DNA from: Tricholomella constricta | Taxonomy: Eukaryota > Basidiomycota > Agaricomycetes > Agaricales > Lyophyllaceae | Length of the DNA: 13,295 nucleotides | Reading direction: 5' to 3' | NCBI GenBank assembly: GCA_013368375.1 | Contig: JAACJP010000115.1 | Span: 1 to 13,295 of the forward strand | Notes under the pieces: model-generated | Seen by the model: the letters and a program-made list of their open reading frames with translations, nothing else | Told to the model about the DNA's origin: nothing | Databases searched by the model: none | Shown: piece after piece, positions 1-6,713 of the stretch | Layout: the number at the start of each line of letters is the position of its first letter | Position numbering within the stretch: the first letter of the stretch is position 1 | Translations under genes and position numbers: made by a program

Positions 1-1185
1 GGGGTAGCGAGGGGGGACGACAGCAACATGGAGGGAGGGCAGGACTGCAGGGCTGGCGATGGCGAAACTGAATTGGACGAGCTCTTTAAAAAGAGAGGTT
101 CGTCAGGGGTCGTATCGGGGGACACCGCACGCGTAGCGCCCGACAAAGGAGGAACCAAAAGAGGAGAAGTCGGCGCCGCAGGAGAAAGGGAGGGGGAACG
201 AGGCAAAGGACGCCCCCTAGACCCCTGCAGACCAGACCGCATACCCCCACGACCAACAGACGCTAATTTTCGACCCTGTCCTCGGGTACCACGAAAGATA
301 GCACGCGCAGGCGGAGCACGGCTAAGGCGAACGGCGGCCTCGTCCCCAGAAGAAGAAGAAAGGGAAAGGACCTCCGTAGAAGGCACGGAGACAAGAGAGG
401 AGTCGAAGGAGGGGGACGCCACACGCAAGATACGACGGATAGCGGAAAAGGACATAGCGACGCCGGTGCGGGAGAAGGAAAAACCTTCGGTACGGGTCCG
501 CAACCACGCCAAGGGGATCGCCAATTCCCTAGATGCCACCTCTAGACCATGGTCAAGCGACAGGGAGCACAAGGCGTGCGCCGCGCGGCAATCGACGCAG
601 GGCAAGGTCCCACGAAGACGAACCTCCTGAAAACGGCAAGACTGATGACGACCCCGACACCGATCACACTAGCAAAGAGCCAAAAAAGAGAATCAGCGGA
701 AGGATCCAGCCCGATCGCGAACGAAAGACGATACTTACCGGTCCGTGCGCCTCACACCAAGCCAAAGAGGGAGGAACCCGCACAGCGGTACGCATCACCT
801 CCGCCAGAACCGCATCTGTCAAGAGGGGCCCCCAAGACAATGAAGTCGCCGCCGGACGCGACACGGGATCACTGGAAAATTCGAAAAGGGCCTCCGGAGT
901 GGTCGAACGGGGGCGACGGATCTGCGGAGCCCTGACCGGAAGACGAATAACCAGTCGAGGGAAGGAGGGCGTAGGAGGAACGGGGGAAGAACTGGGGACG
1001 GCCCCGACGCTTCCATCTCGGAGAACGGCGATCCCAGGGAGAGAAGGAGTAGGGGAGACGGGTCGGGGCATGTCCAAGAACGCGACGCGCGCCCGATCTT
1101 CTTCGGATAAACGCGCCAACTCTTGATCGCGCAAAATTTGGGCAGCGGAGGCAGACGGTGCAAATTCTCGATTGAAGACCGACAT
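1..1185 (-). CDS. Spliced antisense gene in a gypsy element, Zn2Cys6-like protein (C-terminus outside window)
   Basis: Exon 1 runs 1185 to 739 (149 codons from an ATG), a 70-nt intron follows (738-669), and exon 2 (668 to 1) stays open for 222 codons to the window edge. Exon 2 begins with CDRC, and the spliced product reads C-x2-C-x6-C-x12-C-x2-C-x6-C, the spacing of fungal Gal4-type Zn2Cys6 clusters, with Arg directly after the second Cys. The cluster lies near residues 150-175, further from the N-terminus than in most such regulators. The rest is rich in Ser, Pro and Arg and looks disordered. The intron has GTAAGT, a CTGAT branch-like site and CTAG, and joins two open frames in phase 0, which makes this strand the coding one. 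The gene lies between the unseen pol and the 3' LTR, opposite to the element. DNA binding is inferred only; a zinc-knuckle-like structural role is possible. Confidence 0.6.
669..738 (-). other. Spliceosomal intron of the antisense gene
   Basis: The donor GTAAGT begins at 738 and the acceptor CTAG ends at 669, with CTGAT about 25 nt before the acceptor. The intron is phase 0. The 70-nt length is usual for basidiomycetes. Reading through it gives a stop just before the cysteine cluster, while splicing keeps the frame open for a further 222 codons. Confidence 0.65.
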
Positions 1186-1395
1186 GGAGATGATAAAAAG
1201 AAATTAGAGGAGAAAAAAACAACCAGAGCTCTCCTCTTTTTCGATCTCCGAGATCCTCCAAATCACCCACATGGACCCACAATCGACCTAGACCCGCACG
1301 TGCCCCTCACGTGACCGCGCGCGACCCAGAAAGAAAAACAACCGCCACACTATCCGTATTCGAACATCTCCCCGCGTCTCAGTGGCTCGACGCTT
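1186..1395 (-). promoter_or_regulatory. Upstream region of the antisense gene with two CACGTG boxes
   Basis: This is the space between the antisense start codon and the polypurine tract of the element. It holds two CACGTG palindromes, at 1297-1302 and 1308-1313, exactly 11 bp apart (one helical turn), 112-128 bp upstream of the ATG. The stretch next to the ATG is pyrimidine-rich on the minus strand, as in many fungal promoters. CACGTG is the target of bHLH factors such as Cbf1 and Pho4. No clear TATA box was seen on the minus strand. Promoter function is inferred. Confidence 0.35.
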
Positions 1396-1405
1396 GAGGA
1401 GGGGG
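1396..1405 (+). other. Polypurine tract of the left gypsy element
   Basis: An all-purine run, GAGGAGGGGG, followed by TAA and then the LTR start TGTCACG. This is the expected primer site for plus-strand DNA synthesis just before a 3' LTR, and it marks the LTR at 1409 as the 3' LTR of an element whose body lies to the left. Confidence 0.75.
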
Positions 1406-1408
1406 TAA

Positions 1409-1766
1409 TGTCACGACCGCCCCTAACAACCACCCCTAAAATCACATCCCACTACGCTTTCCCACGCCTACCCACTGTATATAACATGACACCACTTCTT
1501 TCCAGACTCTTCACCTCGATATTACCTATTGTTAAGACTAGTTCTCGATTCTCGTTCTCGTTTCTCTCTCTCTCTCTCAATCTATTTGGCTTCACACCCG
1601 TATCACTTGAGCTCGTTCGTTCGAATTAGCCCCGGTGAACACCTCCGTCAACGCTCACGACCTCCGAATACTCCTCGTAGGCCGTCTTCCTTGACGGACG
1701 TCAGGCCTGTCCGCTTCGGTGGTTCCAGAATAACTCTGTAACCGGCGTGCTACACAGGTCCTAACA
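1409..1766 (+). repeat. 3' LTR of a Ty3/gypsy element (358 bp)
   Basis: It begins TGTCACGACC and ends GTCCTAACA, so it has the TG...CA ends of an LTR. It matches 10713-11071 over its whole length with one substitution (T/C at about 1627) and one single-base indel near 1676. A TATATAA box lies at 1478-1484, followed by a CT-rich tract (about 1543-1580). A polypurine tract stands directly to its left. To its right the sequence enters a copia pol frame with no spacer, so the element seems to have inserted into an older copia copy. Short open frames inside the LTR are chance. Confidence 0.92.
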
Positions 1767-3316
1767 AATCCTCTCCCGATGCCGACAAATGGGAGGCAGG
1801 CTACAGAGAGGAACTTAAATCTCTGAAGGACATGAATGTCTACCAGTGCGTACCACTTTCAGAGGTCCCCCAGGGTCACAAAATCCACCAGAGCAAACCG
1901 GTATTCACTACGCAGTGGGATGAGAATGGGAATACCACGCGACACAAGCGCATCGTCCTAAAGGGGTACGAACAGGTCTATGGTCAAGATTACACAAAAA
2001 CAACCTCACCGACTGCACACATGGAATCCTGGAGGATACTCCTCCACCTCACCGCCGCCATGGGCTGGGATGCGATGCAAGTTGACATCAAAACCGCCTT
2101 CCTATACGGACTTCTACCTGAGGAGGAGACCATTTACATGTGTCAACCCAAAGGATTCGAAGAACCCGGCAAGGAAGACTGGGTATGGTGCCTTCAACAC
2201 GGCTTATATGGGATGAAACAAGCGGGCCGGATCTGGAATAAAACCCTCAATGACAACATGATCAAATGGGGTTTACCAGGCTCGCCTGTGAGTCGTGCGT
2301 CTACTACCGCAAATCTGACACTGGCATGGTCATTACAGCGGTCCATGTGGATGATTTTCTATCTATAGTGAGCTCCAAGAAGGAAAATGATTGATTCAAG
2401 GAACAAATGTGTTCCTCTTAGACAATCTCAGACCTAGGAACTCCCCGCCACATTGTCAGAATTGCCGTCAAATGGGACCGACCCAATCACACTGTTTGCC
2501 TCTCCCAGACAGCCTTAATTGACAAGACAATCTCCCTCTTCGGCCAGAAAGACGCCACTCCCCTTTCCTGCCCAATGGAGCCAGGCCTGAAGCTTCATCG
2601 CGTCGATCGTTCCACACTATCCCCCGAAGATAGGGACATTGTCGAAAAACTCCCTTACCGATCTCTAGTCGGATGTCTCCTCTACCTGGCAATCTCCACA
2701 CGTCCCGACATCCAATATGCTGTACAACAACTCACACAATACCTCGACTCTTATTCCTACTTACACTGGAACGCTGCGATCCGTCTCGTTTGCTACCTAA
2801 AAGGGACATGAAACCTCAAGCTTCCACTTGGGAGGCAAGGACGCAAAAACATCTCTCATCAGTTTCACGGACTCAGACTGGGCAAACTGTCTCGATACTT
2901 GTCGCAGTGTCGGTGGCTACACCTGGTCCCTTGGCTCTGGCACCATATCCTGGGCCTCCCAAAAACAAAAGACCATCGCTGCATTCTCTTGCGAGGCGGA
3001 ATACATGGCGGCGTTCGACTCCGCGCAAGAGTGTATATGGCTAAGAGCACTTCTCAGCGCAATTTATTTACCACCGACTAGCGCCACAACCATCCTATGC
3101 GACAACAATGCCGCCATCAACCTCTCTGAAGACCCACTACTACACGCCCGCATCAAGCACATCGATATTAAGTATCATTTTCTCCGCGAATGCGTGGCAT
3201 CCAAGGAACTCATCGTACGCTACATCAACACGAAGGACAATGTCGCCGATTTATTCACCAAAGCCCTACCCCTTCCCCAATTCACTCGCCTCCAATACAT
3301 GCTAGGACTACGATAA
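1767..3316 (+). pseudogene. Ty1/copia pol fragment: reverse transcriptase and RNase H, inactivated
   Basis: The copia-type reverse transcriptase (RVT_2) frame is open from the LTR junction. It shows the DADKWEAGYREEL start, KGYEQVYGQDY, the first catalytic Asp in QVDIKTAFLYG (about 2080-2110) and LYGMKQAGRIW. A one-base loss near 2271 shifts the frame, and the catalytic HVDD motif follows at about 2343-2354 in frame 1. Stops come at 2392-2394 (TGA) and 2419-2421 (TAG). PYRSLVGCLLYLAISTRPDI follows, then another TGA at 2809-2811 and a shift near 2830. RNase H is then intact, with FTDSDWA, SCEAEYMAAF, LCDNNAAI and ARIKHIDIKYHF, ending at TAA 3314-3316. Gag, protease and integrase are absent, probably separated by the gypsy insertion at 1766/1767. 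It cannot make a working polyprotein. Confidence 0.93.
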
Positions 3317-3350
3317 CCAGATTCCATGCGAGGAGGAGCCACTTTACAGT

Positions 3351-3359
3351 GAGGAGGAG
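3351..3359 (+). other. Polypurine tract of the copia element
   Basis: A purine run (GAGGAGGAG) about 35 bp after the pol stop and directly before TGTTACG. Position and composition fit the plus-strand primer site before a copia 3' LTR. Confidence 0.55.
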
Positions 3360-3450
3360 TGTTACGATTCAGATAAGCACCGTAACGTGACTCGTGTTTT
3401 GATCGAGCAAACACGCTCGCTCAAAGAACTCTACAGGTCTAATTCTAACA
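3360..3450 (+). repeat. Probable short copia 3' LTR (about 91 bp)
   Basis: It starts TGTTA directly after a polypurine tract and ends TAACA, so the two ends are perfect 5-bp inverted repeats with TG...CA. Inside are two small hairpins: GTTACG/CGTAAC (3361-3366 with 3381-3386) and CGTGTTT/AAACACG (3393-3399 with 3409-3415). At 91 bp it is short for an LTR, so an internal deletion or a later true end is possible. No second copy is present in the window to confirm the boundary. Confidence 0.4.
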
Positions 3451-3634
3451 TAGTGAGCTCGGAATGGATGTTTGTGGGTGAAGACCCACACTTCCGAGGA
3501 CTCCGTGTTCGGGCGGGGGAATATCTTCCCCCAGGCCTGCACCACCCAGCTTCATTGGGATCAACATCGATCAACGTCAAAATGGTGGACCCGGCGGCAA
3601 CTATACCTGCCCCTGCGACACCTTCCACAGTCGT

Positions 3635-3656
3635 GGCAGCTCCAATTGGAGCTGCC
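3635..3656. repeat. Perfect 22-bp palindrome
   Basis: The left half GGCAGCTCCAA is followed directly by its exact reverse complement with no loop. The symmetry stops at both flanks (T at 3634, G at 3657). It could bind a dimeric protein or form a cruciform; neither is shown by sequence. Confidence 0.8.
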
Positions 3657-4000
3657 GAAACCCCAGTGGACCCCGTGTTGGCCCTTACCGGGCCTTTATC
3701 ACTGGCGGTGATTACTACCAGCCAGGGTCCGGTGGATAACAACACCACTGACCCTGATACAGTGATGAAGTCATAGGTCAGGGAGATAACCTAATCCCCC
3801 CATCAACGAACTGACCTTGACACGTAAGGTGTACCATCGGGACGACCGCCATTGTCAGGTGCAGACCACCTGACTCCCGAGGAGCACTCTGCAGGTTGCA
3901 TATGCCCTAAATGCAACACCGCATGTCCTCACAATTATGCATCGTCGCGCGGCACTTCGAGGCCGTGCAGTAGAGCTAATGCATCCACTAGTCATTAAGT

Positions 4001-4031
4001 CAAGAATACGTATCATCACTATGTATTCTTG
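4001..4031. repeat. 12-bp stem hairpin
   Basis: CAAGAATAC (4001-4009) pairs perfectly with GTATTCTTG (4023-4031). Three more pairs inward, one of them G-U, give a 12-bp stem with a 7-nt loop. No following T-tract or other sign assigns a role. Confidence 0.7.
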
Positions 4032-4135
4032 CATTATGTTGATAGGTATAGGTCGCCGGGACCTAGACTCTCTTTTTTATTTTTATTTTATTTCTTTTGC
4101 CCTACTCCCTGGTGAAGATCACTACAAGCGATCTT

Positions 4136-4284
4136 AAAGGGGGTATGTAAGGGCGCTTACTATCTTATCAACTAATGTCATCTAATCGTATCTTATCGAG
4201 ACAATTATGCTATTGTTTGGCAACACCTTCTTGTGTTGCCTATTTAATTCATTATATTAAATAAGTATAACAAGACCTTGTACA
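4136..4284 (+). repeat. LTR-like fragment preceded by AAAGGGGG
   Basis: AAAGGGGG (4136-4143) and TA precede TGTAAGGGCG at 4146, the same layout as polypurine tract plus LTR in the gypsy copy. An end at ACA 4284 would give a 139-bp unit whose termini, TGTAAGG and CCTTGTACA, are near-inverted. It holds an AT-rich stretch with TATATTAAATAA (about 4252-4263). The right end is uncertain because an apparent coding relic begins there. No partner LTR is in the window. Confidence 0.35.
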
Positions 4285-4463
4285 CCTATACGTAGCAATC
4301 GACAGACTTGTCAAGCTTACGTCTAACGTAAACAGCAAGGTCCCCAAAAATCTGTAACCCCTTTACAGTCGTGATTGCCCTTGCGGATCGCTTTCAGCAC
4401 ATCGTCCTCCTCTCCGACCAGTGCAAGACCTTCCCCACATAACACTTGGAAAACACTTGTCAT
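4283..4463 (-). pseudogene. Unrecognised minus-strand coding relic
   Basis: Read from an ATG at 4463, the first frame gives a protein-like stretch including ALVGEEDDVLKAIRKGNHD and GVTDFWG. A neighbouring frame then carries DLAVYVRRKLDKSV, up to a stop near 4284. The switch lies at the GGGG run near 4345, so a single-base indel is likely. The charged, helix-like make-up and the good continuation across the shift suggest the end of a real protein, but I do not recognise the family. It may be a fragment carried or cut by transposons. Chance remains possible. Confidence 0.35.
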
Positions 4464-4490
4464 GGTTCTGGAGGAACAGTCAAAGAAAAG

Positions 4491-4537
4491 TGATATATTT
4501 TTCCAAAAACAAATGATATATTTTTCCAAAAAACAAA
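4491..4537. repeat. Tandem duplication, two units of 23 and 24 bp
   Basis: TGATATATTTTTCC plus an A-rich tail occurs at 4491-4513 and again at 4514-4537. The units differ only by one extra A in the second. This looks like recent slippage. The next stretch, 4538-4695, is AT-rich and I see nothing in it. Confidence 0.85.
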
Positions 4538-4695
4538 TCTGGGATAAATAAAATATTCCAGTTAAGTATTACCCGTTTCTTATCTATGTTTCTTTGGAAG
4601 TTGAAAAACATCTTTCCTTTCCATGTTTCTCACAGAACATAGACCGCTGCCTGCAGTGCAGCAAGAGATAAGTTTTATTTCAAATATATTCTGAC

Positions 4696-5074
4696 TAGTA
4701 CATACTTATACCTTCCCGTCGTTACTTCTCCTTCCAGCGCGTGCCCGATCCTGATGCCCGACGTCCCGACGCTGGTCACCCGACCTCATGCCCGCACCCT
4801 GAGCCATGAGGATTGGACAGCATCAGGAATGTGTACATACACGCACCGCTGACCATCCGTTATCATTTACGTACCATACACCCCCAGAGGACCGGCCCTC
4901 ACGTACCATACTCGTATATAGTCGTCTTCCTGACATGGGGGAATTCTCTACTCTGTTCTCATTGGATTCCCCTCTGCCAGGTAGGCCATACTTACGTTCT
5001 CTCTTCGTACATAATATAACATTGGATTCCCCCCTGCCAGTACAACTAAGCGCTGCTTGGAGGTTGCCCTAACA
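4696..5074 (+). repeat. Dispersed repeat copy A, solo-LTR-like (about 379 bp)
   Basis: It is a diverged direct copy of 5489-5864 and nearly the same length. Shared blocks include GTACATACTTA at the start, CCCGACG-TGG, CTCATGCCC, CCCTGAG, GTGTCAGGAA or CATCAGGAA, and the paired TTGGATTCCCC...GCCAG motifs. It ends CCCTAACA, like fungal LTR ends, and has a TATATA at 4915-4920. A solo LTR of an unidentified family is the simplest reading. No coding content is seen. Confidence 0.55.
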
Positions 5075-5151
5075 GGCACAAGGTCAGGCAGCCGACATCG
5101 AGATGTCGGGATATTAGAGTCAGTGGGCACGCACTGGGAAGGCTGGGTAAA

Positions 5152-5262
5152 GACAGGAAGGATGTAGGTATGTAAGTATGTACACCGACACTTGGGTCGG
5201 AGCATCGGGGTTGGGATTGCAATTGGTCGAGAATGATTGCATGAGTCCGGGGACAGTCAGTG
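5152..5262 (+). repeat. Left arm of a long inverted repeat
   Basis: This arm is an imperfect reverse complement of 5411-5513. It includes perfect blocks of 25 nt (5172-5196) and 24 nt (5200-5223), interrupted by small differences and a short extra GTAG-like insertion. The spacer of about 150 bp contains a smaller hairpin. Confidence 0.8.
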
Positions 5263-5278
5263 GAGTTCCCCTAACAGT

Positions 5279-5350
5279 TACTGTACATAATATAACTTTG
5301 GATTCCCCTTTGCCAGTGCAACTCGCTTCACTCCAAAGGTCACTCTAACA
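5279..5350 (+). repeat. Dispersed repeat copy C, 3' fragment
   Basis: It starts ACTGTACATAATATAAC, continues with the TTTGGATTCCCCTTTGCCAG motif (5297-5316) and ends CTCTAACA. It matches the last ~75 bp of copies A and B. It lies in the spacer of the long inverted repeat, consistent with nested or rearranged copies of one family. Confidence 0.6.
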
Positions 5351-5363
5351 TGCTTCGCACTTG

Positions 5364-5393
5364 ATATGATCACAACAAAAATATTGATCATAT
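5364..5393. repeat. 9-bp hairpin in the inverted-repeat spacer
   Basis: ATATGATCA (5364-5372) pairs perfectly with TGATCATAT (5385-5393) around a 12-nt A-rich loop. TTCGCAC occurs on both sides (5354-5360 and 5393-5399). Confidence 0.75.
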
Positions 5394-5410
5394 TCGCACC
5401 CTCTGATGCT

Positions 5411-5513
5411 CACTGATCGTCCCCCGACTTGTGCGATCACTCCTGACTGATTGCAATCCCAACCCCGATGCTCTGTCCCAAGTGTCGGTGTACATACTTA
5501 CATCCTTCCTGTC
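5411..5513 (-). repeat. Right arm of the long inverted repeat
   Basis: This is the reverse complement partner of 5152-5262. Its last 25 bp overlap the start of repeat copy B. The pair could fold into a hairpin of roughly 100 bp if transcribed, a possible small-RNA source, though that is inference. Confidence 0.8.
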
Positions 5514-5864
5514 ATTTCCAATTCCTCCCTGAGCGCCCTTGATGCTGATCCCCACATTCTGGCATCCCGACGTTGGCTATGCACCCTCATGCCCATACCC
5601 TGAGCTCCAAGGATCGAATAGTGTCAGGAACGTGTCCGTACATGCGCTGCAGACCATTCATTATTATTACATGTACAGTATACTAGAGAGTCTGTCCTCA
5701 AGTACAGCACTTGGCCCCCCTAACATTGGGAATCCCTTTAGTCTATTCTCTTTGGATTCCCCTTTGCCAGGTAAGCCCCTTCTACATTCCTTACTGTACA
5801 TAATATAACTTTGGATTTCCCTTTGCCAGTGCGACTTAGCTCCACTCTTAAGGTCACCCTGACA
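5489..5864 (+). repeat. Dispersed repeat copy B, solo-LTR-like (about 376 bp)
   Basis: It starts TGTACATACTTAC and ends CACCCTGACA, so it has TG...CA ends. It aligns with copy A in the same orientation. Two TTTGGATTYCCCTTTGCCAG motifs lie 59 bp apart (5751-5770 and 5810-5829); the first is followed by GTAAGCC. No reading frame of note is present. Confidence 0.55.
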
Positions 5865-6713
5865 AAAAGTGTGAGTAAAGCACTTACAGGATCTATGGAG
5901 ATCACAACGGAACTGGAGGCTAGAGTCAAGAAACCTCTTTCTCTATGCATTTCCAGCTGCTCAATCTATGATCAACTCTCAGGCTTACTCTCTTGTTGCT
6001 CTCATCATGCTTCACACTCTTGTTGCTGACTTGATGATATTTAGGACTATCTAGGCTCACAGCAGCTTGTGCTCCTCGCTCGCCTCTGCCCATCTGGACG
6101 TTCTCTTACACCTTTGTTCATTTTCAGTAAATTCATATGATGACTCATACCCAGTTGTTTTATTTGTGCATTGTCACCGTTCATTTCCTTCTCTCTCTTA
6201 GTAAGCTACTGACTCACTAAGTTGCTTGTTCGACCTGATTGTCACTCTTGACATTTGCTGACCAAGTCTCATAGGCTGTTGCTGTTACCTTGTTATACTT
6301 GTTGGTTTAACCATTTGTAGGTCAGACCACAAAATACTCACAACTAACTCCTTCAAGATTCTCTCACTCACAGTGTTCAGGAGCCTCACACATCTCTATA
6401 AAATCACTACTGTCCAGCAATTTTGGAAATTTCTAGTGCAAGAAATAAATGAGTAGCCTTTGCAACTCGCAATATAGGAAACTTACCACTGCTAGATTGG
6501 GAAATGTTAAAAAGCCATGTAAGTTATTTGAGATCGAGATGTTCATAGTGAAATCTGGTGTTGATAGATATGAATATATTTTTACCACAATATTTATCTG
6601 GGTCTTGTTTTTCCAGTACATACAATATGGTCTCATATTGCATAAGCATTAAAATTCTAATATTACACTAAAAAAAGATACTATTGGCTACATTATATAT
6701 GAAAGACAAGTGC
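5865..6713. other. AT-rich intergenic stretch, no gene seen
   Basis: About 850 bp of T- and C-rich sequence between repeat copy B and the stop of the NACHT-WD40 gene. It contains a CTCTTGTTGCT motif twice (about 5990 and 6017), a TATAAAA at 6397-6403 with no gene behind it, and many stops in every frame. The part next to 6713 should hold the 3' UTR of the minus-strand gene, but no canonical AATAAA was recognised there. Confidence 0.5.

Larger units (their letters stand above)
3451..4135. other. Hairpin-rich stretch without a recognised gene
   Basis: No protein family was recognised. The best open frame on the plus strand starts at ATG 3582 and ends at 3776 (64 codons, rich in Ala, Pro, Thr and Val); it could be a gag-like leader or chance. 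What stands out are perfect inverted repeats: 3458-3464 with 3492-3498 enclosing 3473-3479 with 3484-3490 (GAAG loop), 3515-3521 with 3526-3532, the palindrome 3635-3656, 3680-3694, 3698-3712, 3724-3755, 3854-3874, 3895-3917, 4001-4031, 4049-4065 and 4115-4135. The stretch lies between the copia LTR and an AAAGGGGG tract that precedes another LTR-like sequence, so it may be internal sequence of a further, non-coding retroelement. Confidence 0.55.

Noticed and set aside
28..1126. Long plus-strand open frames of 200 and 197 codons, rich in Arg, Glu and Gly
   Set aside because: They are the mirror of the Ser/Pro/Arg-rich minus-strand exons. The minus strand has the consensus intron and the cysteine cluster, so the plus frames are shadows.
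1408..1741. Open frames inside the LTR (and the same frame at 10691-10942)
   Set aside because: They fall within U3/R/U5, cross the LTR edge and match no protein; they arise from the CT-rich tract.
3387..3776. Plus-strand frame of 129 codons after the copia
   Set aside because: It begins inside the probable LTR, has low complexity and no motif. Only the part from ATG 3582 might be meaningful, and I could not support it as a gene.
6397..6403. TATAAAA as a promoter
   Set aside because: No coding sequence follows on the plus strand; AT-rich surroundings make it likely by chance.
6433..6652. Short open frames on both strands downstream of the NACHT-WD40 gene
   Set aside because: AT-rich, under 70 codons, overlapping each other on opposite strands and lacking any recognisable feature.
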